The notes under the pieces: model-generated
Told to the model about the DNA's origin: nothing
Seen by the model: only the letters and a program-made list of their open reading frames with translations
The model's database searches: none
Translations under genes and position numbers: made by a program
Shown here: one piece after another, positions 25,535-34,819 of the stretch
How positions within the stretch are numbered: position 1 is the first letter of the stretch
How the letters are laid out: the number at the start of each line of letters is the position of its first letter
Origin: JAVVEG01 sp032251455
Lineage (GTDB): Bacteria > Pseudomonadota > Gammaproteobacteria > Pseudomonadales > Pseudohongiellaceae
Assembly (NCBI GenBank): GCA_032251455.1
Contig: JAVVEG010000011.1
Location: forward strand, 1-64,000
DNA length: 64,000 nucleotides
Direction: 5' to 3'

Positions 25535-26274
25535 TTGTCACCCTGACTGTCACTGGCAATTCTGTTGCCCTTGTGCAGACCACATTCTTTCAGGGTGCTC
25601 TCTTCCCACCACCATCGCCCCTCACGCTCATGCTGATTGGGTCCGATCGCACGCGTACAGGGTTCGCAGCCAATACTGACAAACCCCTGATCATGCAAGG
25701 GGTTATAAGGGACATCGAACAGGCGGATATAGTTCCAGACATCGGCAGATGACTGATTGGCCAAGGGATTGAACTTGAACAGATGCTTGCCGGAACCGCT
25801 AAAAGTGGTATCCAGCTGGGCAATCGGCACTTCGGCCCGGGTCGGGCTCTGATCCCGTCGCTGCCCGGTTATCCAGGCACCCAGACCGGCAAGTTTTTTG
25901 CGCAGAGGCTGTATTTTGCGAATGCCGCAGCACTCGTCATGGCCGTCCTGGTAAAAACTGAACAAGCCCTTGTCGTTGACCAGTTGCTCAACGGCTGCTG
26001 CCTCTGGAACCAGGATTTCGATGGGGATGTCGTATTCCGTGCGAATGCGTTCAATGAAACGGTAGGTTTCCGGGTGCAGCCGTCCCGTGTCAAGGCTGAA
26101 GACCTTGATGTTCTTGTTCAATTTCCAGGCCATAACCACAAGGGCCACGTCCTCGGCACCGCTGAAGGAGATGGCGATGTTGTCAAAATCGGCAAAAATG
26201 GCCTGCAGAATGGCCTGAGGTGTTTGTTGTTCGAATTTTCGATTGAATTCATCAAGTGTGCTTGCAGTAATCAT
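25525..26274 (-). CDS. cysH: Assimilatory adenylylsulfate/phosphoadenylylsulfate reductase, Fe-S type
   Basis: Reduces activated sulfate to sulfite. The N-terminal half has the PP-loop-like ISFSGAEDVALV. Cysteines 115-116 (ECCGIRK) and 203/206 (IGCEPCTRAI) form the CC/CxxC set that binds a 4Fe-4S cluster in the APS-reducing form of the enzyme; the catalytic cysteine is C231 in ECGLHKG. The E. coli PAPS reductase lacks the cluster cysteines, so this one more likely uses APS, as in Pseudomonas. It faces cysB tail to tail, with a 10-bp overlap. Confidence 0.94.
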   Translation of the reverse strand: MITASTLDEFNRKFEQQTPQAILQAIFADFDNIAISFSGAEDVALVVMAWKLNKNIKVFSLDTGRLHPETYRFIERIRTEYDIPIEILVPEAAAVEQLVNDKGLFSFYQDGHDECCGIRKIQPLRKKLAGLGAWITGQRRDQSPTRAEVPIAQLDTTFSGSGKHLFKFNPLANQSSADVWNYIRLFDVPYNPLHDQGFVSIGCEPCTRAIGPNQHEREGRWWWEESTLKECGLHKGNRIASDSQGDNQT

Positions 26275-26430
26275 TGGAATCCCTGGCCTTGGCAGTGCGG
26301 CTTATTCTGTCGTATTTGGCGGAACGGGTAAAGCGGCAACCAGGCCACCAACCAAGCCAGCAACATTGTGGTCGGCATTCCACTTCTGGTACATTTAGCG
26401 CCCTCAAATCCAAAACGAAGGAGAATTACC

Positions 26431-27048
26431 TTGGAAGTAGCCTGTCTTGATCTGGAAGGAGTGCTGGTGCCTGAAATCTGGATCGGGTTTGCTGAACAAA
26501 CCGGGATTGATGAATTGCGGGCCACCACGCGTGACATTCCTGATTATGATGTGTTGATGAAACAACGGCTGCGTCTGCTGGCTGAGCATCAGCTGGGTCT
26601 GGAGGATATCCAGAAGGTAATTGCCACCCTGCAACCCATCCCCGGTGCCAGGGATTTCATCGACTGGCTGCGTGAACGTTTCCAGGTGGTCATTCTATCC
26701 GATACCTTTTATGAATTTTCGCAACCATTGATGCGCCAGCTTGGCTTCCCCACGCTGTTTTGCCATCGCCTGGAAGCGGATGCAAACGGACGCATCATCG
26801 ACTACCGCTTGCGCCAGAAGGATCCCAAAAGACAGTGTGTCAAAGCCTTCCATTCCCTCAATTTCCGGGTCATAGCTGCAGGGGATTCCTATAATGACAC
26901 CAGCATGCTGGCCGAGGCGGATGCCGGCATCCTGTTCAAGGCGCCGGAAAATGTGATCAGCGAATTCCCGCAGTTTCCTGCCGTGCACGAATATGAAGAC
27001 CTGAAACAGGAGTTCTGCAAGGCCAGTGTGCGTGAACTGGCACTTTAA
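26431..27048 (+). CDS. thrH: ThrH: phosphoserine phosphatase / homoserine phosphotransferase
   Basis: A 205-residue HAD-family enzyme matching Pseudomonas ThrH, which dephosphorylates phosphoserine and can pass the phosphate to homoserine. HAD motif I is ACLDLEGVLVPEIW near residue 5, motif II is VVILSDTFYEF near 90, and motif IV is VIAAGDSYNDTSMLAEAD near 150. The start is a TTG at 26431 with a strong AAGGAG 7 bp upstream; homologues begin at the equivalent position. A longer frame opening at 26368 lacks support. It overlaps convergent pabB by 4 bp. Confidence 0.92.
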   Translation: MEVACLDLEGVLVPEIWIGFAEQTGIDELRATTRDIPDYDVLMKQRLRLLAEHQLGLEDIQKVIATLQPIPGARDFIDWLRERFQVVILSDTFYEFSQPLMRQLGFPTLFCHRLEADANGRIIDYRLRQKDPKRQCVKAFHSLNFRVIAAGDSYNDTSMLAEADAGILFKAPENVISEFPQFPAVHEYEDLKQEFCKASVRELAL

Positions 27049-28457
27049 TTGTGCTCCAGAGGCAATGAATTGATAAGCAAGGATATCTTGTCCAGACTTT
27101 CCTGGTATTCCTGCTCACATTCGGAGTCTGCCACTATACCACCGCCACCCCAGCATCTGATTTGATTGTTCTCGCACAGCATGCTCCTGATGGCGATATT
27201 GCTATCCATTTGTCCCTCAAAGCCGATATAGGCCACGCTGCCACAGTAAATGCGACGTGGCTCTGTTTCCAGTTCAGCGATAATCTGCATGGCGCGTATC
27301 TTGGGGGCTCCGGTTATTGAGCCACCAGGGAAACAGTTGCGCAGCAATTGCAGCGGGTGATGTTGAGGGGGCAGCTCAGCACTTATCGTGCTGACCAGGT
27401 GATGCACATTATTGAAACTTTGCAGCTCGAACAGTTTTTCGGCCTGCACAGAGCCGATACGGCACAATGTGCCCAGGTCATTGCGCAGCAGGTCGACGAT
27501 CATGAGATTCTCGGCCGTGTCCTTTTCACTGTGTACCAGTTCGTCGGCCAGACTGCGGTCCAGCCCGGGGTCCGGATCTCGACGACGGGTACCCTTGATA
27601 GGCTGGGTCAATACCCGTGAGTTGCGGACGCTCAAAAATCTCTCTGGTGAAAAACTGAGCACCGCTGCTGCAGGCAAGCCAATATAGGCTGAAAAGGGAC
27701 TGCTGCACAGACGGCGCAGCTGCAGGTAGGCGCCAAACGCAGAACCAGCATACTCGGTGGAAAACGACTGGGCGAGATTGGCCTGGTAGCAATCACCGGC
27801 AATGATATAGTCCTTCAGGCGTAAAAAGGCATTTTGGTATTCGGCTTTGCTCATTGCTGGGGCAAAGGGGCGGCGCAGGGAAAAAGCCGGAGTTGCTTCG
27901 GTCAAACTTGTCGGAGCTGTCACCGAATTCAGCGCATGCAGCACTTTCTGTTCCAGTGCCTGACTGCAATTACTGCGCAGGATGAGCATGCTCTGCTTGA
28001 GGTGATGATCAATGACAAGGCACCAGGGGTAGATACCGATAAAGGCATCAGGCGCTTGTTGTGCCTGGGGTTGTGCTCTTTTTGGCTCAGTTGACGTCAT
28101 GGCTGGCGACAAGGACAGATCATATCCGAAGTAACCTGCCGCACCGCCACAAAAGGGCAGTTCGGCAAACTCACTGGCAGGCTTTTCTGTGGGCGCAAAA
28201 TGCTGCAGCAATGTCTGCACTGCCTGGAATATATCCTGATCAGCCATTAGGCAGGTGTCGGCTTTATCGCTCTGCCAGAGACGAATTTCACCGTTTGCCT
28301 GAGTCAGACTGGCGATCGGGTCGGCCATCAGCAAATCGTAACGGCTGTATTGATCCTGGTTCATGCCGCTGTCCAGGAATACCGGGTAATCCATGGTACT
28401 CAATGCCTTCATCAAGGCACTGCTGTCGGGGTGGTAGGGGCGCGGGATCAGTCTCAT
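27045..28457 (-). CDS. pabB: Aminodeoxychorismate synthase component I
   Basis: A 470-residue chorismate-binding enzyme making 4-amino-4-deoxychorismate for folate synthesis. The PIKGTRRRDPD motif includes the lysine specific to PabB, where TrpE has alanine, which separates it from anthranilate synthase. DELVHSEKDTAENLMIVDLLRNDLG and FPGGSITGAPKIRAMQII complete the active site. The partner glutaminase pabA is not in the window. The region just upstream contains three copies of a GGCTCAAGG-type repeat. Confidence 0.93.
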   Translation of the reverse strand: MRLIPRPYHPDSSALMKALSTMDYPVFLDSGMNQDQYSRYDLLMADPIASLTQANGEIRLWQSDKADTCLMADQDIFQAVQTLLQHFAPTEKPASEFAELPFCGGAAGYFGYDLSLSPAMTSTEPKRAQPQAQQAPDAFIGIYPWCLVIDHHLKQSMLILRSNCSQALEQKVLHALNSVTAPTSLTEATPAFSLRRPFAPAMSKAEYQNAFLRLKDYIIAGDCYQANLAQSFSTEYAGSAFGAYLQLRRLCSSPFSAYIGLPAAAVLSFSPERFLSVRNSRVLTQPIKGTRRRDPDPGLDRSLADELVHSEKDTAENLMIVDLLRNDLGTLCRIGSVQAEKLFELQSFNNVHHLVSTISAELPPQHHPLQLLRNCFPGGSITGAPKIRAMQIIAELETEPRRIYCGSVAYIGFEGQMDSNIAIRSMLCENNQIRCWGGGGIVADSECEQEYQESLDKISLLINSLPLEHN

Positions 28458-28470
28458 GGGGGATTTTTGG

Positions 28471-28517
28471 GGCTCAAGGCTGTTTTACGGGCTCAAGGCT
28501 ATATCTGGCTCAAGGTT
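28471..28517 (-). repeat. Triplicated CCTTGAGCC segment at the end of the secretin-N gene
   Basis: On the minus strand CCTTGAGCC occurs three times, 17 and 19 bp apart, with A/T-rich spacers. The first copy contains the TGA stop of the upstream gene; the other two lie between that stop and the pabB start. This looks like a repeated duplication of a gene end. Confidence 0.75.
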
Positions 28518-29328
28518 GCAGCTCCACATTGACTGCGATCAGCGCTTCATCGTTGCGCGTACTGTTCCGTGTACTGAGGCTTGTTACATTGTCAGGGCCA
28601 GCTGGCTCATCGGCGGGGTTGATTACCAGCCATTCGCCAGGTTCGATAGGGATGCGGGTGGTCAGGCGCCGGGTGGAACCGGTCTGGTTGTTTCGATCTT
28701 CCGTCAGCACATCCATGCTCAGAATAATCTGTTCATCGATGACTTCTGCACTGAGCAGGATCAGGCGACGACTTTGCATCTGCTCCTCTTGAATGGTCAG
28801 GCCCGGATTGAACACATTGACGCCAGTGCTGATCTGGTTCTGGATCTGATCCACCACGGCTTGTTCCCCTTCGAGCAGGCGAAGCCGTTGAATCTGTCCC
28901 TCTGTCGCTGTTTCAGTCCGCAGTTGATTGTTGCCGGTGGAATAGGCTGGCTGGTAATTGAAATCCACCGAAACCAGCAGAAAACGTCTGGGGATGTCGA
29001 GCTGGCTGATGATCTGTTCAATTTCGTTCAGGTTGGCAGCCGTGCTAGCCAGGATCAGTGCATTATCCATTTGCCCCAGGCTGGCGCCGTTCGCCAGCAG
29101 CGGCCTGATGGCATTGCTTATGCTCTCGGTATCGCGATGCTGTAATCGGATTATGCGGACAGTTCTGGGTTCGTTGCTGAGTTCGGGTTCGGTCTGGGTC
29201 TGGGCTTGGGCCTGAGACAGAATATGGAACGGAGAAACCGCAAAGGCCGGGAAAATAGTGCCAACAGTACCAATAACGCCATAGGCCAGCACGCAGAAAA
29301 GCAGCATGGATGAGATGATCTGAGGCAT
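28510..29328 (-). CDS. Exported protein with a stand-alone secretin N-like domain
   Basis: A 272-residue protein starting with a hydrophobic signal segment (about residues 5-32), then a short Q/T/E-rich stretch. Residues 55-115 (VRIIRLQHRDTESISNAIRPLL ... NALILASTAANLNEIEQIISQLDIP, read in two pieces) match the secretin N-domain found in GspD/PilQ. The pore-forming secretin domain is absent. The C-terminal half has a beta-rich look with LTTRIPIEPGEWLVINP, reminiscent of the bacterial type II/III secretion system short-domain family. It sits after roxA with 12 bp between them. Its role is unknown; no other secretion genes are nearby. Confidence 0.7.
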   Translation of the reverse strand: MPQIISSMLLFCVLAYGVIGTVGTIFPAFAVSPFHILSQAQAQTQTEPELSNEPRTVRIIRLQHRDTESISNAIRPLLANGASLGQMDNALILASTAANLNEIEQIISQLDIPRRFLLVSVDFNYQPAYSTGNNQLRTETATEGQIQRLRLLEGEQAVVDQIQNQISTGVNVFNPGLTIQEEQMQSRRLILLSAEVIDEQIILSMDVLTEDRNNQTGSTRRLTTRIPIEPGEWLVINPADEPAGPDNVTSLSTRNSTRNDEALIAVNVELQP

Positions 29329-29340
29329 GAAATTTTCCTG

Positions 29341-30498
29341 TTAATCGCTGTCCAGCAGCAAGGACCCCTGACAGTAAAGAGTATACAGCAATGCCAACTC
29401 CGCGGGGCTTTTGAAGTATCTGGTCTGTAGTACCGGAGTTCTTTGGCAGAGCTGATGAATCAAACTTTCCAGAGCCAGAGGGCAGGGCAGTTCCCGACCG
29501 TCTGCAAACAGAATGATCTCAGCAGATGCAGTCTGGAATGCAAATCTGGAACCCGGATTTTTGTAGACCTGGCCTTGTTCCCGCACTGTGCTGGCAAACC
29601 CTTCAGAACTGAGCCAGCTATCGTTGCTCTCAGCCATGGAATACTGATCCAGATATCGCGGTTGCGTCATGGCTTTGCCAAACCAGCTGCGGATGAGAGT
29701 GGGATCAGCAAGCAAGTCCATCAGCGTCCTGCTAATCTGTGTGGTGACCTCATTGCTTATTTCTCCCTGAGTGCCTGGCCGCTGGGGGTTTGCATCCACG
29801 TAACGCTGGTCTTCACTCAAATGACTTGCACATTCATTGCTGACCCCGCTCACTATCTCTTCCAGGGAAGGAGTTCTGAAACCTACGGAGTAGGTCATCG
29901 ACTTGCCTATGGCCGTGCCAAAATGTGCCAGATTGGGGGGCAGGTACAATATATCGCCGGGGTAGAGTGTCCAATCCTGTTGCGGCGAAAAATCGCGCAG
30001 CAGGCGAAGCCCCTGATTGGGTTGCAAGGGGCTGTTGCTATCCGCATAGCCACCCAGCTGCCATTGTTTGGCCCCCATGCCCTGAATCAGAAAAACATCA
30101 TAGTAATCAAAGTGAGGCCCGACATTGCCACCCTCGGTGGCATAACTGACCATGATGTCTTCAATGCGCCAGCCGGGCAGGAAATCAAATGCCTGTAGCA
30201 GGCTTGCGACCTCATCTGACCAGTGATCAACAGCCTGAACCAGCAACGCGTAATTCTGTTCAGGCAGTGACACAAAATCCTTTTCGGTAAAGGGGCCATG
30301 TCGCTGTTGCCAGGTATTATCAGGTTTGTTAACTATGAGTCTTGACTCTATGAAATCTTCACACGCCAGCCCAGCCAGTTCTTCAGGGCTGATAAGATCC
30401 TGAAAAGAAGAGCCGGAGGCGCGGATCAACAGAGGTTTTTTTTGCCAATACTCCCGCAGGAAGAGCGCCTCATCAAAATCCTGTGGAAATAAAGTCAT
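29341..30498 (-). CDS. roxA: Ribosomal oxygenase (cupin, JmjC-like), YcfD/RoxA type
   Basis: A 385-residue Fe(II)/2-oxoglutarate oxygenase. YWQKKPLLIRASG at the N-terminus, GNVGPHFDYYDVFLIQGMGAKQW-type sequence around residue 128 with the metal-binding HxD, and LYPGDILYLPPNLAHFG near 190 with the second histidine agree with E. coli YcfD, which hydroxylates an arginine of ribosomal protein L16. A C-terminal winged-helix region follows. It overlaps purB by 4 bp; purB-roxA linkage is common in gammaproteobacteria. Confidence 0.92.
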   Translation of the reverse strand: MTLFPQDFDEALFLREYWQKKPLLIRASGSSFQDLISPEELAGLACEDFIESRLIVNKPDNTWQQRHGPFTEKDFVSLPEQNYALLVQAVDHWSDEVASLLQAFDFLPGWRIEDIMVSYATEGGNVGPHFDYYDVFLIQGMGAKQWQLGGYADSNSPLQPNQGLRLLRDFSPQQDWTLYPGDILYLPPNLAHFGTAIGKSMTYSVGFRTPSLEEIVSGVSNECASHLSEDQRYVDANPQRPGTQGEISNEVTTQISRTLMDLLADPTLIRSWFGKAMTQPRYLDQYSMAESNDSWLSSEGFASTVREQGQVYKNPGSRFAFQTASAEIILFADGRELPCPLALESLIHQLCQRTPVLQTRYFKSPAELALLYTLYCQGSLLLDSD

Positions 30499-31904
30499 TT
30501 GATTTTTTGTGCCTGAGCCACAGCGTTACCAATATAGGTGTCTGGTCGCAATTGGCGGAGTTCATTTTTGGCCGCTTCCGGAATCTCCAGCGTGTCAATG
30601 AATTCGGCAAGTGTTTCCGCAGTAATGCGCTGGCCACGGGTCAATGCCTTGAGCTTTTCATAAGCCTGGTCAATGCGGTAGCGGCGCATTACCGTCTGGA
30701 TGGGTTCGGCCAGCACCTCCCAGCTGTTATCCAGATCAGCAGCCAGGGCATCGGCGTTGAGCAGCAACTTGGCCAAGCCCTTGCTTGTAGCCTGATAGGC
30801 GATAAGGCTGTGCGCGAGGCCAACGCCGAGATTGCGCAACACAGTGGAATCGGTCAGGTCTCTTTGCCAGCGGGAAATGGGCAGTTTTTCAGCCAGGTGT
30901 TGCAGGATGGCATTGGCCATACCCAGATTGCCTTCGGAATTTTCAAAATCAATCGGATTGACCTTGTGCGGCATGGTCGATGAACCGACCTCGCCGGCAA
31001 TGGTCTTTTGCCGGAAATACCCAAGTGAAATATACGCCCAGATGTCACGATCAAGGTCGATGAGAATGGTATTGAAGCGGGCCAGTGCCGAGAAGGTTTC
31101 AGCAATATAATCATGCGGCTCGATCTGCGTGGTATAGGGATTCCAGTCAAGCCCGAGACCCTGGACAAAAGCCTGCGCATTGGCCTCCCAGTCCACATCA
31201 GGATAGGCCACCAGGTGGGCATTATAATTACCTACGGCACCATTGATCTTGCCTAGGATCTGATTATTGGCAAATTGCGCCAGTTGTCGTCTCAGTCGGG
31301 CCACGACATTGGCCAGTTCCTTGCCCATGGTGGTAGGGGAGGCTGTCTGTCCATGTGTGCGCGCCAGCATGGCCGCATCAGCATATTGCAGGGCCAGGGC
31401 AGCAAGCTGATCGCAGACTTCCTGCATCTGCGGCAGCATGATCTGCTCGCGTCCATCCTTCAGCATCAAGGCGTAGGCCAGATTATTGATGTCCTCGGAA
31501 GTACAGGCGAAATGGATGAATTCCAGATGTTGCTGCAATTCGCCTTGATCGCCAAGCGCCTCTCTGATGAAATATTCAACAGCCTTGACATCGTGGTTGG
31601 TGGTGGCTTCTATGGTTTTGATGCGTTCGGCATCGGCAAGACTGAAATTCTGCACAAGGCCATCCAGCATGGCATTTGCTGTTTTGCTCAAGGCAGGCGC
31701 TTCCTTCACTTCCGGATGAGCTGCCAGTTGTTGCAACCAGCGAATCTCAACCAGCACCCGGTACCTGATCAGGGCATACTCGCTGAAATAGGCTGCCAGT
31801 GTGCCGGTTTTGTTGCGGTAACGGCCATCGATCGGAGAGATGGCTGTCAGCCTGTTGAACGCCAGGGTATCGTGTCCGGATACATCGGTTTGACGGCTTG
31901 TCAT
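30495..31904 (-). CDS. purB: Adenylosuccinate lyase
   Basis: Fumarase/aspartase superfamily lyase that acts twice in purine synthesis: on SAICAR and on adenylosuccinate. It carries LTAISPIDGRYRNKT near the N-terminus, HFACTSEDINNLAYAL, ARTHGQTASPTTMGKE and the signature SSTMPHKVNPIDFENSEGN near residue 310. The 469 residues include a short N-terminal extension compared with E. coli. The window also encodes purC, which makes one of its substrates. Confidence 0.96.
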   Translation of the reverse strand: MTSRQTDVSGHDTLAFNRLTAISPIDGRYRNKTGTLAAYFSEYALIRYRVLVEIRWLQQLAAHPEVKEAPALSKTANAMLDGLVQNFSLADAERIKTIEATTNHDVKAVEYFIREALGDQGELQQHLEFIHFACTSEDINNLAYALMLKDGREQIMLPQMQEVCDQLAALALQYADAAMLARTHGQTASPTTMGKELANVVARLRRQLAQFANNQILGKINGAVGNYNAHLVAYPDVDWEANAQAFVQGLGLDWNPYTTQIEPHDYIAETFSALARFNTILIDLDRDIWAYISLGYFRQKTIAGEVGSSTMPHKVNPIDFENSEGNLGMANAILQHLAEKLPISRWQRDLTDSTVLRNLGVGLAHSLIAYQATSKGLAKLLLNADALAADLDNSWEVLAEPIQTVMRRYRIDQAYEKLKALTRGQRITAETLAEFIDTLEIPEAAKNELRQLRPDTYIGNAVAQAQKIK

Positions 31905-31920
31905 GGTTGATCCTGTCTGT

Positions 31921-31962
31921 TTTTAATGAAGAGTAATCAGGTTTTAGTGAAGAGTAATCAGG
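31921..31962 (-). repeat. 21-bp tandem duplication containing the hflD stop codon
   Basis: Two 21-bp units differ at one base. On the minus strand each contains CTGATTACTCTTCA followed by a TAA triplet; the first encodes the real end of hflD (LITLH then stop) and the second is a downstream copy, stop included. Confidence 0.85.
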
Positions 31963-32621
31963 GTTCGGCGGATAACCGCAATATGGTTGAGAATCCGTTT
32001 GCGGGAGAACAGCAGTTGCCAGCGCCGACCACCCAGTTGTTGCCAGAGCATGGCCGAACGGATACCGGCAAACAGCAGGCTGCGTATCTTGTCGGCAATG
32101 GCCTGGTTGCGCAGGTATTCTGGATTACCTGCGACATGAATGCGATAACTGAGTGTTGAAATCGTTTCCTGGTAAAGCTGCGAAAAAGCGGTGTAGTCTG
32201 CTGCCGTGAACTCATCAACTGAATCGGGGTCAGTTTCAATGCGTGCCTGCCGCACCTGTTGTAACTGGACCAGACCCTCTCTGATGGCCTGTTGCACCCT
32301 GGTCTGGCTGGCAAGGGATTTTTGCAGCACCAGCAGGCCGGACAGGTAGCGGATGACATGATTGTGCTGCCCCGGGCCCCTGTCCCCATAGATTTTCTGC
32401 AGAGCATCCAGCCCCATGTTGAACCCTGCCGGACGTGGATAGATATCAGACGTGGATTCTGCATCCAGAATCAATAGCGGTCGCAGGCAACAGGCCATGC
32501 TGGCCTCATCGGCATTACCGAGACTGGCCAGTTCGTGGACAAGAGTGGCACTTTGGGCCGCTGCGGCAAGGGCCAGAGTCTGGTATTGCTGCGTGTTCAA
32601 TTCAACGGATGGAGCGTTCAA
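31944..32621 (-). CDS. hflD: Lysogenization regulator HflD homologue
   Basis: An alpha-helical protein of about 225 residues matching HflD by LALAAAAQSATLVHELA, GLDALQKIYGDRG, RYLSGLLVLQKSLAS and the C-terminal LLFAGIRSAMLWQQLGGRRWQLLFSR. In E. coli it is a membrane-associated factor that affects lambda CII; the general cellular role is unclear. I place the start at a TTG (32621) with GGAGG 8 bp upstream, overlapping the end of mnmA by 20 bp; an ATG at 32654 would add 11 residues with no family similarity. Order nudJ-mnmA-hflD-purB is conserved. Confidence 0.88.
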   Translation of the reverse strand: MNAPSVELNTQQYQTLALAAAAQSATLVHELASLGNADEASMACCLRPLLILDAESTSDIYPRPAGFNMGLDALQKIYGDRGPGQHNHVIRYLSGLLVLQKSLASQTRVQQAIREGLVQLQQVRQARIETDPDSVDEFTAADYTAFSQLYQETISTLSYRIHVAGNPEYLRNQAIADKIRSLLFAGIRSAMLWQQLGGRRWQLLFSRKRILNHIAVIRRTLITLH

Positions 32622-33723
32622 TGACAGCACCTCCCAGGCATCGATCCTGATCATAAAAAACGACAGTTTGTCCCGGGGTCACAGCACGCTGGGCTTGCTC
32701 AAAACAGACCCTGATTCTTGTTACCGTGTCGTCAGCCTCGTTTCCTTCCAGCAAGGGTTCAACGACACAGGTCTGATCGTTTTGTCGGTAACGAATTTTG
32801 GCATGACATGACAGGGGCAGGGAAGGTGGTGGTGAATTGATCCAGCTCAGTTGACCTGCCTCCAGACTACGGGAGAACAGGGCAGGGTTGTCGTTACCCT
32901 GGGCGACGATCAGCACATTGCGCTGCAGGTCTTTGTCGACCACATACCAGGGTGCCTCGGCATGCTTGCTGGAACCACCTATACCCAGACCCTGGCGTTG
33001 ACCAATAGTATGGTACATCAACCCGCTGTGCATACCGATGTGCTCACCGTCTGTGGTTTCTATGTGTCCAGGTTGTGCCGGCAGATAACGCTGCAGGAAA
33101 TCCTTGAATCGACGCTCACCAATGAAGCAGATGCCAGTGCTGTCCTTTTTATCATGGGTGGCAAGCTGGTGCTTCGAGGCCATTTCCCGGACTTGTGATT
33201 TTTCCAGCTCACCCACTGGAAATAAACTGCGGGCCAGGCATTGTGCATTGACGGCTGAAAGGAAATAACTCTGATCCTTGTTGTTATCCAGTCCCTTGAG
33301 CAATTGAGTTTGCCCGTTGACCAGGGCTTTGCGCACATAGTGCCCGGTAGCGATGAAATCAGCACCCAGCACGGTGGCATAGTCCAGAAAGGCTTTGAAT
33401 TTGATCTCGCGGTTACAGAGGATATCCGGGTTGGGGGTGCGTCCAGCCTTGTATTCGGCAATGAAATGTTCAAATACATTGTCCCAGTACTCGGCGGCAA
33501 AATTGGCTGTATGCAGGGTAATTCCCAGTTTTTTACACACAGCTTCGGCATCGGCGAGGTCGGCTTTGGCGGTACAGTACTCCGTGCCGTCATCTTCTTC
33601 CCAGTTTTTCATGAAGAGCCCCTCCACCTGGTAGCCCTGTTCCAGCAGCAACAGGGCCGCCACTGAGGAATCGACGCCGCCGGACATGCCGACAATGACT
33701 TTGCAGGAGTGTGTAGTCGTCAT
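32602..33723 (-). CDS. mnmA: tRNA-specific 2-thiouridylase
   Basis: Inserts sulfur at position 2 of the wobble uridine in Lys, Glu and Gln tRNAs, using sulfur delivered by the TusA-E relay, of which tusBCDE lie elsewhere in this window. The PP-loop GMSGGVDSSVAALLL lies at residues 12-26, the two catalytic cysteines in DILCNREIKF near 105 and GICFIGERRF near 203, and TGHYVRK binds tRNA/ATP. The frame is open upstream for 72 more codons inside nudJ, but family similarity begins at the ATG at 33723, giving 373 residues. Confidence 0.96.
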   Translation of the reverse strand: MTTTHSCKVIVGMSGGVDSSVAALLLLEQGYQVEGLFMKNWEEDDGTEYCTAKADLADAEAVCKKLGITLHTANFAAEYWDNVFEHFIAEYKAGRTPNPDILCNREIKFKAFLDYATVLGADFIATGHYVRKALVNGQTQLLKGLDNNKDQSYFLSAVNAQCLARSLFPVGELEKSQVREMASKHQLATHDKKDSTGICFIGERRFKDFLQRYLPAQPGHIETTDGEHIGMHSGLMYHTIGQRQGLGIGGSSKHAEAPWYVVDKDLQRNVLIVAQGNDNPALFSRSLEAGQLSWINSPPPSLPLSCHAKIRYRQNDQTCVVEPLLEGNEADDTVTRIRVCFEQAQRAVTPGQTVVFYDQDRCLGGAVIERSIR

Positions 33724-33725
33724 GA

Positions 33726-34175
33726 TCAGTCTTTGCGGAAATGCAGGATATTGAGCGGATAATGGCGGCCTGCCAGGTAATCTTCTATCACGGTCATGAC
33801 AATGGGATTGCGCAAGCGCTGCGATTCTGCCTGCAGGCTTGGCAGATCCATCCAGACCGCACGGACTATACCCTGATCCAGCTCGCGCTCCTTGTGCTCT
33901 TTTATCAGTCTGGCGATAAAACAGGTTCTGAGATAGCACTCGCCGTTTTGTTCGGCAATAAACTGATAAATGCCAAGCAGGCTTTCCAACTCAACTTCCC
34001 AGGCGGTCTCTTCCAATGTCTCTCGCCGGGCTGCCTGCATCAGGGATTCTCCAGGTTCCAGATGACCGGCTGGCTGATTGAGCACCAACTGTCCCTGGAT
34101 CAGTTCCTCAACCATAAGGAACTGCTGGTCCCGTTCAATGACGACAGCGACCGTGTTATGAGGATGCCATTGCAT
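33726..34175 (-). CDS. nudJ: Nudix hydrolase, NudJ-like
   Basis: A 149-residue Nudix protein with the box GHLEPGESLMQAARRETLEE near residues 37-56; the usual late glycine is alanine (EETAWEVE). E. coli NudJ, found beside mnmA in the same order, hydrolyses thiamine pyrophosphate precursors and nucleoside di/triphosphates. The neighbourhood is the main reason for choosing NudJ over other Nudix types. It ends 2 bp before the mnmA start. Confidence 0.85.
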   Translation of the reverse strand: MQWHPHNTVAVVIERDQQFLMVEELIQGQLVLNQPAGHLEPGESLMQAARRETLEETAWEVELESLLGIYQFIAEQNGECYLRTCFIARLIKEHKERELDQGIVRAVWMDLPSLQAESQRLRNPIVMTVIEDYLAGRHYPLNILHFRKD

Positions 34176-34318
34176 AATGAATCTTAGAAATAAAGAGCAA
34201 GCGATAGTACCGTATTTTCAGTCGAACATACAGGCGATTGATCAGTGGCTACACTTCCTGGCACATAACAGGGATAATAAGAAGCAAAGCAATCAGGTAG
34301 TTAAAAGGATTGAAACGA

Positions 34319-34819
34319 ATGAGCAAACTGACCCATCTCGATGCCAGTGGACATGCGCACATGGTCAATGTCGGCGGCAAGGCCATGACTCATCGCATTG
34401 CCAGGGCGCAGGCCCTGGTTGCCATGCAGCCCGCAACACTGGCCCTGGTTGCAGAAGGCAGGCATGCCAAAGGGGATGTGCTCGCGGTGGCCAGAATTGC
34501 AGGGATTCAGGCCGCCAAAAAATGTGCTGAACTGATTCCCCTCTGTCACCCCCTGTTGTTGACCTCTATCGAGGTTGAAATCACCCTGGAGCAGGAACAC
34601 AATCAATTGCGTATCGAAACCATTTGCCAGCTTGATGGTCAGACTGGCGTGGAGATGGAGGCCCTGACTGCGGCATCGGTGGCCGCCTTGACCATTTATG
34701 ATATGTGTAAGGCGGTCGACAAGGGCATGGTCATTCATTCGATTTGTCTGTTGGAAAAACAGGGTGGAAAATCCGGTGAATATCGTCGTAATCGGGAGGC
34801 AGACAATGAGCAGGCTTAA
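34319..34819 (+). CDS. moaC: Cyclic pyranopterin monophosphate synthase MoaC
   Basis: Converts the MoaA product to cyclic pyranopterin monophosphate in molybdenum cofactor synthesis. LTHLDASGHAHMVNVGGKAMTHR, AKKCAELIPLCHPL and TGVEMEALTAASVAALTIYDMCKA are diagnostic; the conserved KAVDKGM contains the active-site residues. The ATG at 34319 has AAAAGGA 9 bp upstream. It overlaps moaD by 14 bp. The partner moaA is not in this window. Confidence 0.95.
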   Translation: MSKLTHLDASGHAHMVNVGGKAMTHRIARAQALVAMQPATLALVAEGRHAKGDVLAVARIAGIQAAKKCAELIPLCHPLLLTSIEVEITLEQEHNQLRIETICQLDGQTGVEMEALTAASVAALTIYDMCKAVDKGMVIHSICLLEKQGGKSGEYRRNREADNEQA

